Source: Verrucomicrobiota bacterium (GTDB lineage: Bacteria; Verrucomicrobiota; Kiritimatiellia; RFP12; UBA1067). From it: 64,000 nt of DNA. The first letter of the stretch is position 1, and every line of letters starts with the position of its first letter. The notes below the pieces were generated by a model. That model was not told where the DNA came from, did no database searches, and was given only the letters and a program-made list of their open reading frames with translations. A program made the position numbers and the translations under genes. The DNA is taken from the NCBI GenBank assembly GCA_023269675.1, contig JAHFSX010000019.1:1-64000 (forward strand), given 5' to 3'. Shown in pieces: positions 52,204 to 60,793 of the stretch.

Positions 52204-54207
52204 TTATTTCGGAGCGAAAGGGCCGTGGCGGACCGAATTCGTGATGAAGTTGATGCGGGCCAGAAAGACGTTCGAGGGCTGACCGTTGTTGAAGCTGGGA
52301 AGTTTCATCGTGCGGATGACCTCGAGGCGTAGTGTATCCTTGGCCTCCTCGTAGTGGGAAAAGTGGTAGTTGTGCTCGGAGTCCAGAAGCGCGTAGAGCG
52401 GGCGCTCGGGATATTTTTCGTGGACGGCCATGACAAGCGGGACGGGATTGGCATTGGGGGCGGGCACGACGCGCGGGCGGAGGGAGAGCAACAGTTGGGG
52501 GGCGCGTTCGCCGAAGACGACGGAATTGCGCGGAACGAGCCTTGCGATGTCGGCAACAGCCTGTTTATGCAAGTGGCCTCTTTGCGTCAATTCTCGTGCG
52601 CCGCTGCGCCAGACCGGGTTGGCCAACGTCGCGCACAGGAGGAATGCGACAAACAGGAGATGCCAGCGTACGCCGCGGCGCAAGAGCCCCGGCAAACCCC
52701 AGACGGCAAAGAAAATGGCGATCACGGAAACCTGCAAGACACAGGCTACGTTCCGGATGGTCGGAGAAAAGATCGTTGTGAACTTGTGGGCTTCGCAAAG
52801 GGGTATGGTGGAATAGCAGAGGTCCGCCACGCCGAGCGCAGAAATCGCGACGCCAGCGGCGACCCATACGGTCGGCTTGCGGAGCCGCGCCCATAGGCCG
52901 AGGAGCGTGAATAACCCGGTTGCGGCGAGAAGGTAGGGACCATTGCGCGCCCACATGACGCGAGGCGGAAGGTTGTACGCATTGGACAGATAAGGTGAAA
53001 TGGACTCGCCCGCGTTTGGGGGCACATTGAAGGAGAAGTAGCTCACGATCACGTACACAACAGCGAAGAGAAGCAAGGCTACCCCCCAACGACTTTCCTT
53101 GCCTGCCCACAGCTTCAGGTCATGGCGGGCCTCAAACCACAGGACGGGCACAAAGGCTATAATGGGGATATAGTAGTGGGCGTAGAAGACGGGTAGAATG
53201 ATAATGCCAGCTGCGTACAGCGGGAGCACCAGATAGAGCAGGAGGCGTCCGTCCCAGCGCCGTGGCGCTTCCGTCAACCGCCTGAGCAGCAAGAGGCCCG
53301 GCAGCACTAGGAAAAACGCGATCCAAACGCTCAGAAGGCCGTCCGACGGGCACCGGGGAAACGAGGACAGACCTTTAAACGTCTGTTCCCAGTGGAACGG
53401 GTTGGGGAGCGGATAGCTCGAGTTGGAGAGCGCCAGCAGTTTTTCGATGGAGGTGTCCTGCGAGGCCGCATCCTCCCAGATCAACAGCCGGATCAGTCCG
53501 TACTGGATGCACGCGGAACTGGCGAACCCGGCTAAAAACGACGCGATCCGCGCGGACCGTGTCGCGCGGCAAGCGGACATGGCTGCGGCGCTGACGCCGA
53601 GTGGGAACAGAACCCAGATGGATTGCTTGACCCAAAGACCGAGGCCGAAGATGCATCCGCCCAGAAACGGGTAGACGAGTCCTTTCTTGCGGGTGACGAC
53701 GTAGCCTATCATCAAGACGGAGGCCATCAGAACATCGCTGCAGACGGTCCGTTCATATACCGTGAGAAACGGATTCAGCAGGCACGTGGCGCAGAGTACG
53801 AAGGCAATCCAAGGGAGCGTCTTGCGCGACAGGAAATGGAACAGGCACAGCCAGGCGGCAGTGTTGATGAGTAACGGAAAGACGCGGTGCGACCAAGTGG
53901 TCTGTCCGAAAACCTCGAAGGCACCCCACGTTAGCAGATGGGTAGAAGGGCAGATGGCATAGGTACACGGCGCCGAGCGCGTAGCGGAGATGAAACGGTC
54001 GCGGATGAATTTTTGCCGGCCGCCTCCGGTGTAAAAGCCTTCATCCGTTTGGAAGTAGCCGTACTCGGTCAGCGAGGGGGTGCCACCGTCGCAATCGATC
54101 CACGCCCAGCGAGTGCCAACCATCAAAAGCAGGAGCAGGCTGCCGAAAACGACCCGCGACAGGATCGTCCGGTCCAAGACAGCTTTACACACTGCTACAA
54201 CCCGCAT
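52204..54207 (-). CDS. Membrane glycosyltransferase, GT39/ArnT-like
   Basis: A 667-residue polytopic protein with about 11-13 membrane helices and a periplasmic C-terminal domain. YFQTDEGFYTGGGR in the first loop resembles the catalytic Asp-Glu loop of GT39-type enzymes that use lipid-linked sugars. The C-terminal RLVPRNSVVFGERAPQLLLS is similar to the soluble part of such transferases. The ribosome site AAGGAG is five bases from the ATG. It is divergent from a nucleotide-sugar aminotransferase pseudogene, so both may have served envelope glycan synthesis. Confidence 0.75.
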   Translation of the reverse strand: MRVVAVCKAVLDRTILSRVVFGSLLLLLMVGTRWAWIDCDGGTPSLTEYGYFQTDEGFYTGGGRQKFIRDRFISATRSAPCTYAICPSTHLLTWGAFEVFGQTTWSHRVFPLLINTAAWLCLFHFLSRKTLPWIAFVLCATCLLNPFLTVYERTVCSDVLMASVLMIGYVVTRKKGLVYPFLGGCIFGLGLWVKQSIWVLFPLGVSAAAMSACRATRSARIASFLAGFASSACIQYGLIRLLIWEDAASQDTSIEKLLALSNSSYPLPNPFHWEQTFKGLSSFPRCPSDGLLSVWIAFFLVLPGLLLLRRLTEAPRRWDGRLLLYLVLPLYAAGIIILPVFYAHYYIPIIAFVPVLWFEARHDLKLWAGKESRWGVALLLFAVVYVIVSYFSFNVPPNAGESISPYLSNAYNLPPRVMWARNGPYLLAATGLFTLLGLWARLRKPTVWVAAGVAISALGVADLCYSTIPLCEAHKFTTIFSPTIRNVACVLQVSVIAIFFAVWGLPGLLRRGVRWHLLFVAFLLCATLANPVWRSGARELTQRGHLHKQAVADIARLVPRNSVVFGERAPQLLLSLRPRVVPAPNANPVPLVMAVHEKYPERPLYALLDSEHNYHFSHYEEAKDTLRLEVIRTMKLPSFNNGQPSNVFLARINFITNSVRHGPFAPK

Positions 54208-54602
54208 GCCACTCCTTAATTAAGAGACAAGAGAACTTTTATCGGAAATCTAACACAGATGGCGAAAGGCTTCAACCCCATCGTCCCAATAAATGAGTTT
54301 TCTTTTTGCCTATACGCGAGAGCGAGCCAAGGCCGGCCGTGAGGCTTGCTCCAGGCGCGGTTGACTTGAATTGTGGCTCGGCTGTTGAATGTGGTCTCGG
54401 TTGTTTATGAACATATGCGGGACGTCTGTAGGCCGGAATGCAGTTCCGATCGGGGTGAGGGAATTTTCTGCCGCCGAGTGCAAAGATCGGTTGACGGTGC
54501 GTCGCGTTCTCGACAATTTTGAGCCTGATGGGCAAGATTTTGCTGTCGGCGAAATAGGGCGTCCGCGTGATCGGCGGGCTGCTCGATGACTGGAGTTGGT
54601 GC
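54208..54602. other. Divergent intergenic region before the wecE-like gene
   Basis: 395 bases between the divergent glycosyltransferase and aminotransferase genes. Apart from the AT-rich TTAATTAAG ribosome-site stretch at 54217-54225, I see no coding region, strong hairpin or clear promoter. Confidence 0.5.
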
Positions 54603-55786
54603 GTGGAGATTCCGTTCAATAGACCGCATAGTTCCGGCACCGAACTCGGCAACATCGCCGAAGCGGTTGCCTGCGGAAAAACATCCGGTAACGGGCCTTT
54701 CACGAGAATGTGTCAGCAGTTCTTCGAGGACCGATACGGGTTCACGAAGTGCCTGTTGACGACATCCGGGACGGACGCGTTGGAGATGCTCGCCGGTATC
54801 CAGCCGGGGGATGAGGTGATCGTGCCGTCGTACACGTTCGTCTCGACGGCGCTGGCGTTCGCGCGCCAGGGGGCGAGCCTCGTGTTTGCCGATAGTTGCC
54901 GGGACAATCCAAACCCGGATGCGGCGACGATCGAGCCGCTGATCACGACGCGCACCCGCGCGATCGTGCCAGTCCACTATGCGGGCGTCGCCTGCGACAT
55001 GGGTGCGGTGACGGCACTGGCAGCCAAGCACGACCTTCTCGTCATCGAGGATGCCGCGCACGCCGTCGACGCGTATTACACCGGCGATATGCCTGCCGGG
55101 CCCTGCCCGTGGCACAAGCGGGCGGAGGGGCGCGACAGGCGCCACCCGTTGGGCGGGATCGGGCATCTCGGCTGCTTTTCGTTCCACGAAACGAAGAACA
55201 TCCAGTGCGGTGAGGGCGGCTTGCTGACGGTCAACGATCCGCGGTTTTTTCAGCGAGCGGAGATCGTATGGGAGAAGGGGACCAACCGGGAGGAGGGTCT
55301 TCGGGGCGCTGTAAGCAAGTATCAGTGGGTCGATGTGGGTTCCTCGTTTCAGCCCTCGGATATCACGGCCGCCTTCTCTGGGCGCAACTGAAGGCGCTCC
55401 GGCTGATTCAAGATAGGCGTCTCTTGCTCTGGGAGCACTACCGGTCAGGGCTTCAAACTCTGACTGATGCGGGTGTTCTCCGCGGCCCCGTAATTCCGCC
55501 GTATGCGACGAACAACGCGCACATGTTCTACCTGGTCTGCGAGTCGGCTGAGGAGCGGCGCGGGCTTGCCGAACATTTGTCGGCGAACGGCGTCCAGACG
55601 GCGACGCATTATCAGAGTCTTCACGATTCGATGTATTACCGGAACAAGTATGTTGGTCCTGAGATGGTCAACTGCAAGCGGTATGTGGACTGCCTCCTGC
55701 GGTTGCCATTGTTCTACGGGTTGGACGTGTCAGAGGTTGAGTTTGTCGTGTCGAAGGTCAAAGACTTCTTTGACAGTGGTGTGTGA
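54603..55786 (+). pseudogene. wecE: Frameshifted WecE-like sugar aminotransferase (DegT/DnrJ/EryC1)
   Basis: The first frame gives VEIPFNRPHSSGTELGNIAE, KCLLTTSGTDALEMLAG, GDEVIVPSYTFVSTALAFAR, VIEDAAHAVDAYY and the PLP-lysine region LGCFSFHETKNIQCGEGG. It stops at 55391. The second frame continues precisely with LWAQLKALRLIQDRRLLLWE, TNNAHMFYLVCESAEERRG and HYQSLHDSMYYRNKY. Loss of one C near 55376 (TTCTCTGGG for TTCCTCTGGG) explains the break. An intact protein would be about 393 residues and would aminate dTDP-4-keto-6-deoxyglucose. A GTG at 54603 fits the family start. A sequencing error is possible because only one base is wrong. Confidence 0.85.
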
Positions 55787-55867
55787 TGGCTGATTAGCAG
55801 TTGGCCGGTGCAACAGGGTGTCGGCAGTGCGGTTATCCCGTTTTTTGATAAGCTGGCTGTCGCCGGA

Positions 55868-56701
55868 CTACCGCCTGGATGAACGTGTTGTTGCCATTGT
55901 CCGAATGGCGGCCACACCTATAAGAAGCAGGCAGGAAAGGCCGATGATCGTGGGATTAGCGGGGAGATCCGCGCTGTAGGCGGTCAGAAGGCCGGCCCAC
56001 GTCGTGAGCACGCCCAACGCCACGGAGATCGCGATCACGGCCCACAGCCGACGCGCGAGAAGCAGGGCTGTCGCGGGGATCACCACCAAGAGGCAGAAAA
56101 CCAGCAATGCGCCGCCGCTCTTTGAAGCGCCTGATACTACTAGACCCAACAGGAAGAAGAAGAGTCCTTCCCAGAACCAGCAACGGACGCCCATGACACA
56201 TGCCGCCTCGCGGTCCAGGAACGCGTAGAGCACGGGACGCAGAAACAGCAACAAGACCGCCAGCGACGGCACGCCCGTCAACAGCAAGACCCAGCGGTCG
56301 CGCGGGCTGCTGACAATCAGGTCGCCGTAAAGCATGGCCTTGATCTCTTCAAGACCGAAGCCGCTCTGCGCCACCAGCAACACGCTGGCACTGGACGCCA
56401 GCAGGAACACGGTGCCGAGCACCACGTCCTTGGGCAGGTGCTGCCTCTTCTCCGGGAGCGTCAGCATGAACACGACCGCGCCGGTCACCAGGGCCGAACC
56501 CGCCAGCGGCGAGAAGTGGAAGACCAGCGCCAGCGCCAGGCCGAACGTCGCCGCCTCGGAGAGCGCGATGCTGATGAACACGATGCGCTTGAGAACCACG
56601 AACACCCCGAACGCGCTGCACACCGCCGCCATGACCGTGCCGCAGAGCACCGCCTCGGGAAAGAGACCCGTGAACGACACCGCATCCCGCAAGAGGCTCA
56701 T
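55868..56701 (-). CDS. Metal ABC transporter permease (ZnuB/MntB-like)
   Basis: A 277-residue inner-membrane protein with about eight helices (AVLCGTVMAAVCSAFGVFVV, VFISIALSEAATFGLALALV, SASVLLVAQSGFGLEEIKAM, LLVFCLLVVIPATALLLARR). SEAATFG and the LLVxxLLVIPAxxA block are typical of the ABC-3 permease family for Zn2+ and Mn2+. The ATG overlaps the stop of the ATPase gene (ATGA). Last gene of the five-gene metal uptake operon. Confidence 0.9.
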   Translation of the reverse strand: MSLLRDAVSFTGLFPEAVLCGTVMAAVCSAFGVFVVLKRIVFISIALSEAATFGLALALVFHFSPLAGSALVTGAVVFMLTLPEKRQHLPKDVVLGTVFLLASSASVLLVAQSGFGLEEIKAMLYGDLIVSSPRDRWVLLLTGVPSLAVLLLFLRPVLYAFLDREAACVMGVRCWFWEGLFFFLLGLVVSGASKSGGALLVFCLLVVIPATALLLARRLWAVIAISVALGVLTTWAGLLTAYSADLPANPTIIGLSCLLLIGVAAIRTMATTRSSRR

Positions 56702-57369
56702 GTTGCCGCCTCCGACACGTCGGCGAGGCGTACGCCCCGCTTGTCCACGCGGCAGACCTGCCGGGCCAAGGCCGCGCACTGGTCCATACGGTGATGGACC
56801 CACAGTATGGTTTTTCCCTCGGTCTCGTGAAGGGAGCGGATCAGTTTCAGCAGGCCGGATTCGGATGATGCGTCCAGTCCAGCCGTGGGTTCATCCAGCA
56901 CGAGCACCTCGGCCTGTGTCACCACGGCACGCGCCAGCAGGGTTTTCTGGCGCAGCCCGCCGGAGAGTTCGCCGAAGTGCTTGTGCTGATGGGGCTCCAA
57001 GCCGAACCGTGCGATCACGGCGTCCACGCGTGCGTGCTGCCCGCTGTCCATCCGCCCCCAGCAACCGCGTTCAGGGTAGAGCCCCATGCAGACGAGGTCG
57101 CGCACCGAAACCGGGTAGATCGGGTCGAGCTGTTTCTGCTGCGGCACGTAGGCGGGCGGGTGTCCGCCGAAATCGCAGATGATCTCGCCACCCTGGTGCG
57201 TGATCAGGCCGAGGCACGCTTTCAGCAGCGTGGTCTTGCCCGCGCCGTTCGGCCCGACGAACGGCAGAAGGGTGCCGCGGGGGACCGTCAGGTCGATGCG
57301 GTCGAGCACGATGTCCCGGCCGTAGGCGACGGTGACGCCCCGGCACTGGATGACAGGGTTTCTGTTCAT
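56698..57369 (-). CDS. Metal ABC transporter ATPase (ZnuC-like)
   Basis: A 223-residue ATP-binding subunit: Walker A VGPNGAGKTTLLKACLGL, Q-loop region YVPQQKQLDPIYPVSVRDLV, signature GELSGGLRQKTLLARAV, Walker B VLVLDEPTAGLDASS, and H-loop ILWVHHRMDQ. The signature LSGGLRQ is a mild variant of LSGGQxQ. Four-base overlaps with both flanking genes imply coupled synthesis of the complex. Confidence 0.93.
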   Translation of the reverse strand: MNRNPVIQCRGVTVAYGRDIVLDRIDLTVPRGTLLPFVGPNGAGKTTLLKACLGLITHQGGEIICDFGGHPPAYVPQQKQLDPIYPVSVRDLVCMGLYPERGCWGRMDSGQHARVDAVIARFGLEPHQHKHFGELSGGLRQKTLLARAVVTQAEVLVLDEPTAGLDASSESGLLKLIRSLHETEGKTILWVHHRMDQCAALARQVCRVDKRGVRLADVSEAAT

Positions 57370-58373
57370 AACGCCGCGCCCACCTTCCGGATCACGTTGT
57401 CCAGCATCTCCAGATAGCTTGCCGCTTCCGGTGAGCCGCCGGTCATCGTCGGGACCGCCACGACCTTCGCGCCGGTGCGCGAGGCCACGAATTCGGCGGC
57501 CTTGAGCGTGTAGAAGGGCTCCTGCAGGATCACGCGGACCTTGCGGGCCTCGGCCTCGGAAACCAGCGCGGCCAGGTGTTTGGCGGAGGGGGGGATGCCC
57601 GGCTTGGGCTCCAGCTGAAGGTCTCCACGTAAGCCGAACCGCTCCGTCAGATAGACCCAACTGCGGTGATAGGTCACGATGGTCTTGCCCTGATGCGGAC
57701 GCATCGTCCCGTACCAGCCGCCGGCCTTGTCGACTGCGCCTTTTTCAGACAGGAGGGCTTCCAGCCGTTTTTCAGAGGCCGATTTCCACAGATTCTCGCC
57801 GCCGAGGGAGTCGACCAGCGCCGTCCCGAACATGCGGGTGTCCAGGTCGCGCTCGAACCGGTGAAGGTTCTCCTCGAATTTGGCCTTGTGTTCCGGGTAC
57901 AGGGCGCTCAGTCGTTCGGAGAGGGTCGCGGCCACCAGCCGCCCGTTGAGCGGGTCGAGCCAGTAGTGCGGGTTGCCCTCCGGGTGGACGTCGCCCTGAT
58001 CGCGCGTCACGCGCTGGGTCGGAACCTCCAGCCGGATGACGTGGTCGGAGGCGTCGATGTGCCTGGGCATCCCCACATGGATGCGGGTATTGCGGGCATC
58101 GCGCAAGATGACCGGCTCCCAGCCGATCTCCAACTCCATGCCGATGCGGATCCACACGTCCGCGTCGCGTGCCCGCACGATGAAGCCGGGCTTGGCGGTG
58201 AGCGTGTGCGGGTCCTCGCGCCCGGTGGTGATGCTCGACACCTCCGCCAAGTCGCCCGCGACGGCGCGGGTGATGTCCGCGAGGTCTGTGGTCGTGGTCA
58301 CAATCTTGATCCCCGCCGCCTGCGCGTTGGTCAGGCAGGCCGCAGCCGACAGCATTAAATTGAACTTGTTCAT
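57366..58373 (-). CDS. Zinc/manganese ABC transporter substrate-binding protein (ZnuA-like)
   Basis: A 335-residue periplasmic protein with a short signal peptide (MNKFNLMLSAAACLTNAQAA). The three metal-binding His sites of the family can be placed: GREDPHTLTAKPG, GNPHYWLDPLNG and TIVTYHRSWVYLTERFG; the fourth ligand region is LQEPFYTLKAAEFVASRTGA. There is no His-rich loop. GGGAAGAAG precedes the ATG. The choice between zinc and manganese cannot be made from motifs alone; the operon with its own porin favours zinc. Confidence 0.9.
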   Translation of the reverse strand: MNKFNLMLSAAACLTNAQAAGIKIVTTTTDLADITRAVAGDLAEVSSITTGREDPHTLTAKPGFIVRARDADVWIRIGMELEIGWEPVILRDARNTRIHVGMPRHIDASDHVIRLEVPTQRVTRDQGDVHPEGNPHYWLDPLNGRLVAATLSERLSALYPEHKAKFEENLHRFERDLDTRMFGTALVDSLGGENLWKSASEKRLEALLSEKGAVDKAGGWYGTMRPHQGKTIVTYHRSWVYLTERFGLRGDLQLEPKPGIPPSAKHLAALVSEAEARKVRVILQEPFYTLKAAEFVASRTGAKVVAVPTMTGGSPEAASYLEMLDNVIRKVGAAL

Positions 58374-58437
58374 TTCGTCTTCTTCCCGTTGAGATTTGCG
58401 AGCCGCAGACGGACGCCTCGGGGAGGCGACCCTACCG

Positions 58438-59880
58438 TTAAAAGTCGTGAGCGCCGTGTTTGCCGAAGGTGACTTCCCACTGCAGCGCCAACTCCAGCGC
58501 GTCCTCGCGCCCGTCGTCGGTCGCGTACCAGCCCCGGCCGGCCTGCGCCCGCAACAGCGAGAACTCCGAGAGTTTCCACTCCAGCACCGCCGCAAGGCGG
58601 TACGAGTCGCCATAGGAGACGGAGCCGTCCACAGGCGTGCTCAGATCGTTGATCAATCCGACCTGGTCCCACCGCAAGCCTGTGCGCCACTGCGGCAGCA
58701 AGCCGTACAGCGACTGAACATAGTAGCCGTCCTGCCGCGCGGTCCACGGCGCGCCCGCCCACCCGCCCACGCCGTCGAGGTCCTGATCGCGGTAGAAGTA
58801 CTCACCCTGAACGATCCAGTCCCCCTGGCCGTGAGCCCGCTTGGCGTCGTACTTATATACGAAGTCGGTGCCGAAGATCCGCGAGTCGCCGTCCGCCCCC
58901 GCCGCGTCATCTTCAGACCAACGCTGCTGACGTCCCGAGAGCGCGGACAGCCCGAATTGCAGCGCGTGGTTGGGTCCCAGATCGGGTCCCGCCTTGACGA
59001 AGGCCGTGTACAGCCGGGGGGCGTCGTGTTGCGGCATCGCCTCCGCATCCGAGACGTTGAACGACTGTTCGTTCCCGCCGTTGAACAGCTCGGTTCCGAA
59101 CAGCAGATAGAACGGCGTCGGCGCAAGCCAGGTGAGCTGCAGGCCCTTGTCGCTGAGACCCTCTTCGCCGAACATCGCGTTGTACACCAGCGGCGCATCA
59201 AAGAAGTCCCAAGCGTGCGCATGTTGCCGGTTCAGGCGGCCGATGCCGCTCTTGATCTTGCCGCCGCTGAGCGTGAGCCCGTATGGCAGCGAGGTGGTCT
59301 GAAGAACCGCCTCCTCGAAACCCGCGCTCTCCTCGTCCACGGCGACCGTGGCCCAGGCGCGGAAATAGGGATCGACCTCCGCCGAAAGCCCGATCTCCAC
59401 CTCCCGCAGGTTGAACCCGTTTTCCGGTCCGCCCGGTTCCCCCTGGCTTTCGAACCCGCTGATCCTGTTGCGCAGGTTGCCGATGCCGTCCTTGGCGTCG
59501 GTATGATAGAAGTTGAGATCCAGCACTACGGAGAGGTCGAGGTCGGCACCCTTGACGCCCTGCGCCTGAGGCACCAGCACCGCAGCCGACTGCTTGAGCG
59601 AGTCGTAGAGGGAGGGCGGCGCAACGGTTGCGCCTGGCGTTCCCGGCGGTTGGGGGCTCGCTGCAGCGACGGTGACCTGTTTTTTCAGCATGTCTTTGAG
59701 TTCAGCCATTTCGCGGGTGTGCTGCTCCTGCAGGGTGGTCACCTGTTGCCGGAGCGCCTTCACCTCGTCCTCAAGTTTCTGGTAGCGTGCGTCGCCGGTC
59801 TGGGCCAGCACACCGGTGGCGGCAAAGGAGAGTGCGGCTCCCGCCACGAGAGCCCTCGCGCGTAATGAAGTCGTTTTCAT
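58438..59880 (-). CDS. Outer-membrane porin with N-terminal coiled coil
   Basis: 480 residues: signal peptide (LRARALVAGAALSFAATGVLA), a coiled-coil segment (KLEDEVKALRQQVTTLQEQ, about residues 30-65), then a beta-barrel with alternating aromatic strands (DLDLSVVLDLNFYH, FNLREVEIGLSAEVDPYFRA) ending in Phe (GKHGAHDF). This is the layout of phosphate-selective-porin-like and zinc-associated channels that lie beside ZnuA genes. It is 64 bases upstream of the binding-protein gene and probably lets zinc pass the outer membrane. An in-frame ATG further upstream exists, but MKTTSLRARA starts the proper signal peptide. Confidence 0.83.
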   Translation of the reverse strand: MKTTSLRARALVAGAALSFAATGVLAQTGDARYQKLEDEVKALRQQVTTLQEQHTREMAELKDMLKKQVTVAAASPQPPGTPGATVAPPSLYDSLKQSAAVLVPQAQGVKGADLDLSVVLDLNFYHTDAKDGIGNLRNRISGFESQGEPGGPENGFNLREVEIGLSAEVDPYFRAWATVAVDEESAGFEEAVLQTTSLPYGLTLSGGKIKSGIGRLNRQHAHAWDFFDAPLVYNAMFGEEGLSDKGLQLTWLAPTPFYLLFGTELFNGGNEQSFNVSDAEAMPQHDAPRLYTAFVKAGPDLGPNHALQFGLSALSGRQQRWSEDDAAGADGDSRIFGTDFVYKYDAKRAHGQGDWIVQGEYFYRDQDLDGVGGWAGAPWTARQDGYYVQSLYGLLPQWRTGLRWDQVGLINDLSTPVDGSVSYGDSYRLAAVLEWKLSEFSLLRAQAGRGWYATDDGREDALELALQWEVTFGKHGAHDF

Positions 59881-60037
59881 ATGGGAAAAAGGATGTGCCG
59901 ACACGCCTCGCGTATGCGGCAACGGAAACGTTGGGGACTGCAACATGTCCAAACGTGGGCGCAATGCGCCCGTTGCGCGGAGATCATGTCACGAGGAAAG
60001 GCAGGCGACGGAACGCCGCTGCCACCGCCGGAATATG

Positions 60038-60436
60038 TTAGGCGCGGACAGGCGGAGCCTGCGAGCGGTTGGCGGGGTAAATTTGAACGGTTACTTGCGC
60101 ATGCGGAGCACGCGCGGCATACGTCGAAGAAAGTGACAGGCCCGCGAAGACCGGGGAATCGGTCAGCTCATTGTGCTGCAGCAACGAGACGAGGCTTTGA
60201 CACACCCAGCAGGTGTCTGACTCGTCAACAACTCCTGAAGCTATGGCGGGCGCGTGGCTGAAGGGTGAGGTTGCGGAGACTTGATGGCGGCAGCCGTGCC
60301 CGGCACTGGAGCCTAGCGTCAGAATGTGCATCCACGGCAACAGGGAAAAGGCGGCGAAAGCAAGCGCGAGCGCGCCCGTCTTCAGGCGGAGACGCCAGCG
60401 TTTGGAAAGACCCTTTATGATGCGCTCTTTGAACAT
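60038..60436 (-). CDS. DUF2946-like small exported or membrane protein
   Basis: 132 residues: one N-terminal helix (KTGALALAFAAFSLLPWMHI), a His/Cys patch (GHGCRHQVS), then VDESDTCWVCQSLVSLLQHN with a CxxC, the layout of DUF2946, small proteins found with metal-uptake genes. Its place as first gene before the porin and ZnuABC suggests metal handling at the envelope. The gene starts at ATG 60436; the frame is open further upstream without support. It has a very good promoter. Confidence 0.7.
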   Translation of the reverse strand: MFKERIIKGLSKRWRLRLKTGALALAFAAFSLLPWMHILTLGSSAGHGCRHQVSATSPFSHAPAIASGVVDESDTCWVCQSLVSLLQHNELTDSPVFAGLSLSSTYAARAPHAQVTVQIYPANRSQAPPVRA

Positions 60437-60793
60437 GGTTTTTTCAGGGTTGCCGCTTAGACGAGAATCGCGTTGCAGTTTACGCCTCACGCGTTCACAT
60501 GTCAATACAGGGGGCAGACAACACAAACGGTATGCGCAAAGAGTTCTCTTTTTGGCTTTAACGGAGTTATCCGCACATCCTTTTTTATGTTCTCGTCGAT
60601 TGGACGGGGGAAGACCTGCAGTGACACGCCTGAGGCGCAGTGCGGTCTTGCTGTTCAAGGCCTTGGACAGCCGATGAGGAGATCTCCCCATAACAGGCTG
60701 AGCGATACACAGCGTAGCATATTCTCAAATCGGGAAGGTGGTTCGGGTGAGCACGCCCGGATCATTCCGCAAAACAAGGAAGGGCCGACTTAT
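60437..60793. other. Divergent intergenic region between the metal operon and degP
   Basis: 357 bases with the metal-operon promoter (60477-60505) on the minus strand and the 5' region of degP on the plus strand. I find no obvious Zur or sigmaE-type site and no further gene. Confidence 0.6.
60477..60505 (-). promoter_or_regulatory. Promoter of the metal-uptake operon
   Basis: On the minus strand a perfect TTGACA (60500-60505) is followed after 17 bases by TAAACT (60477-60482). The leader to the DUF2946-like gene is about 35 bases. Confidence 0.65.
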
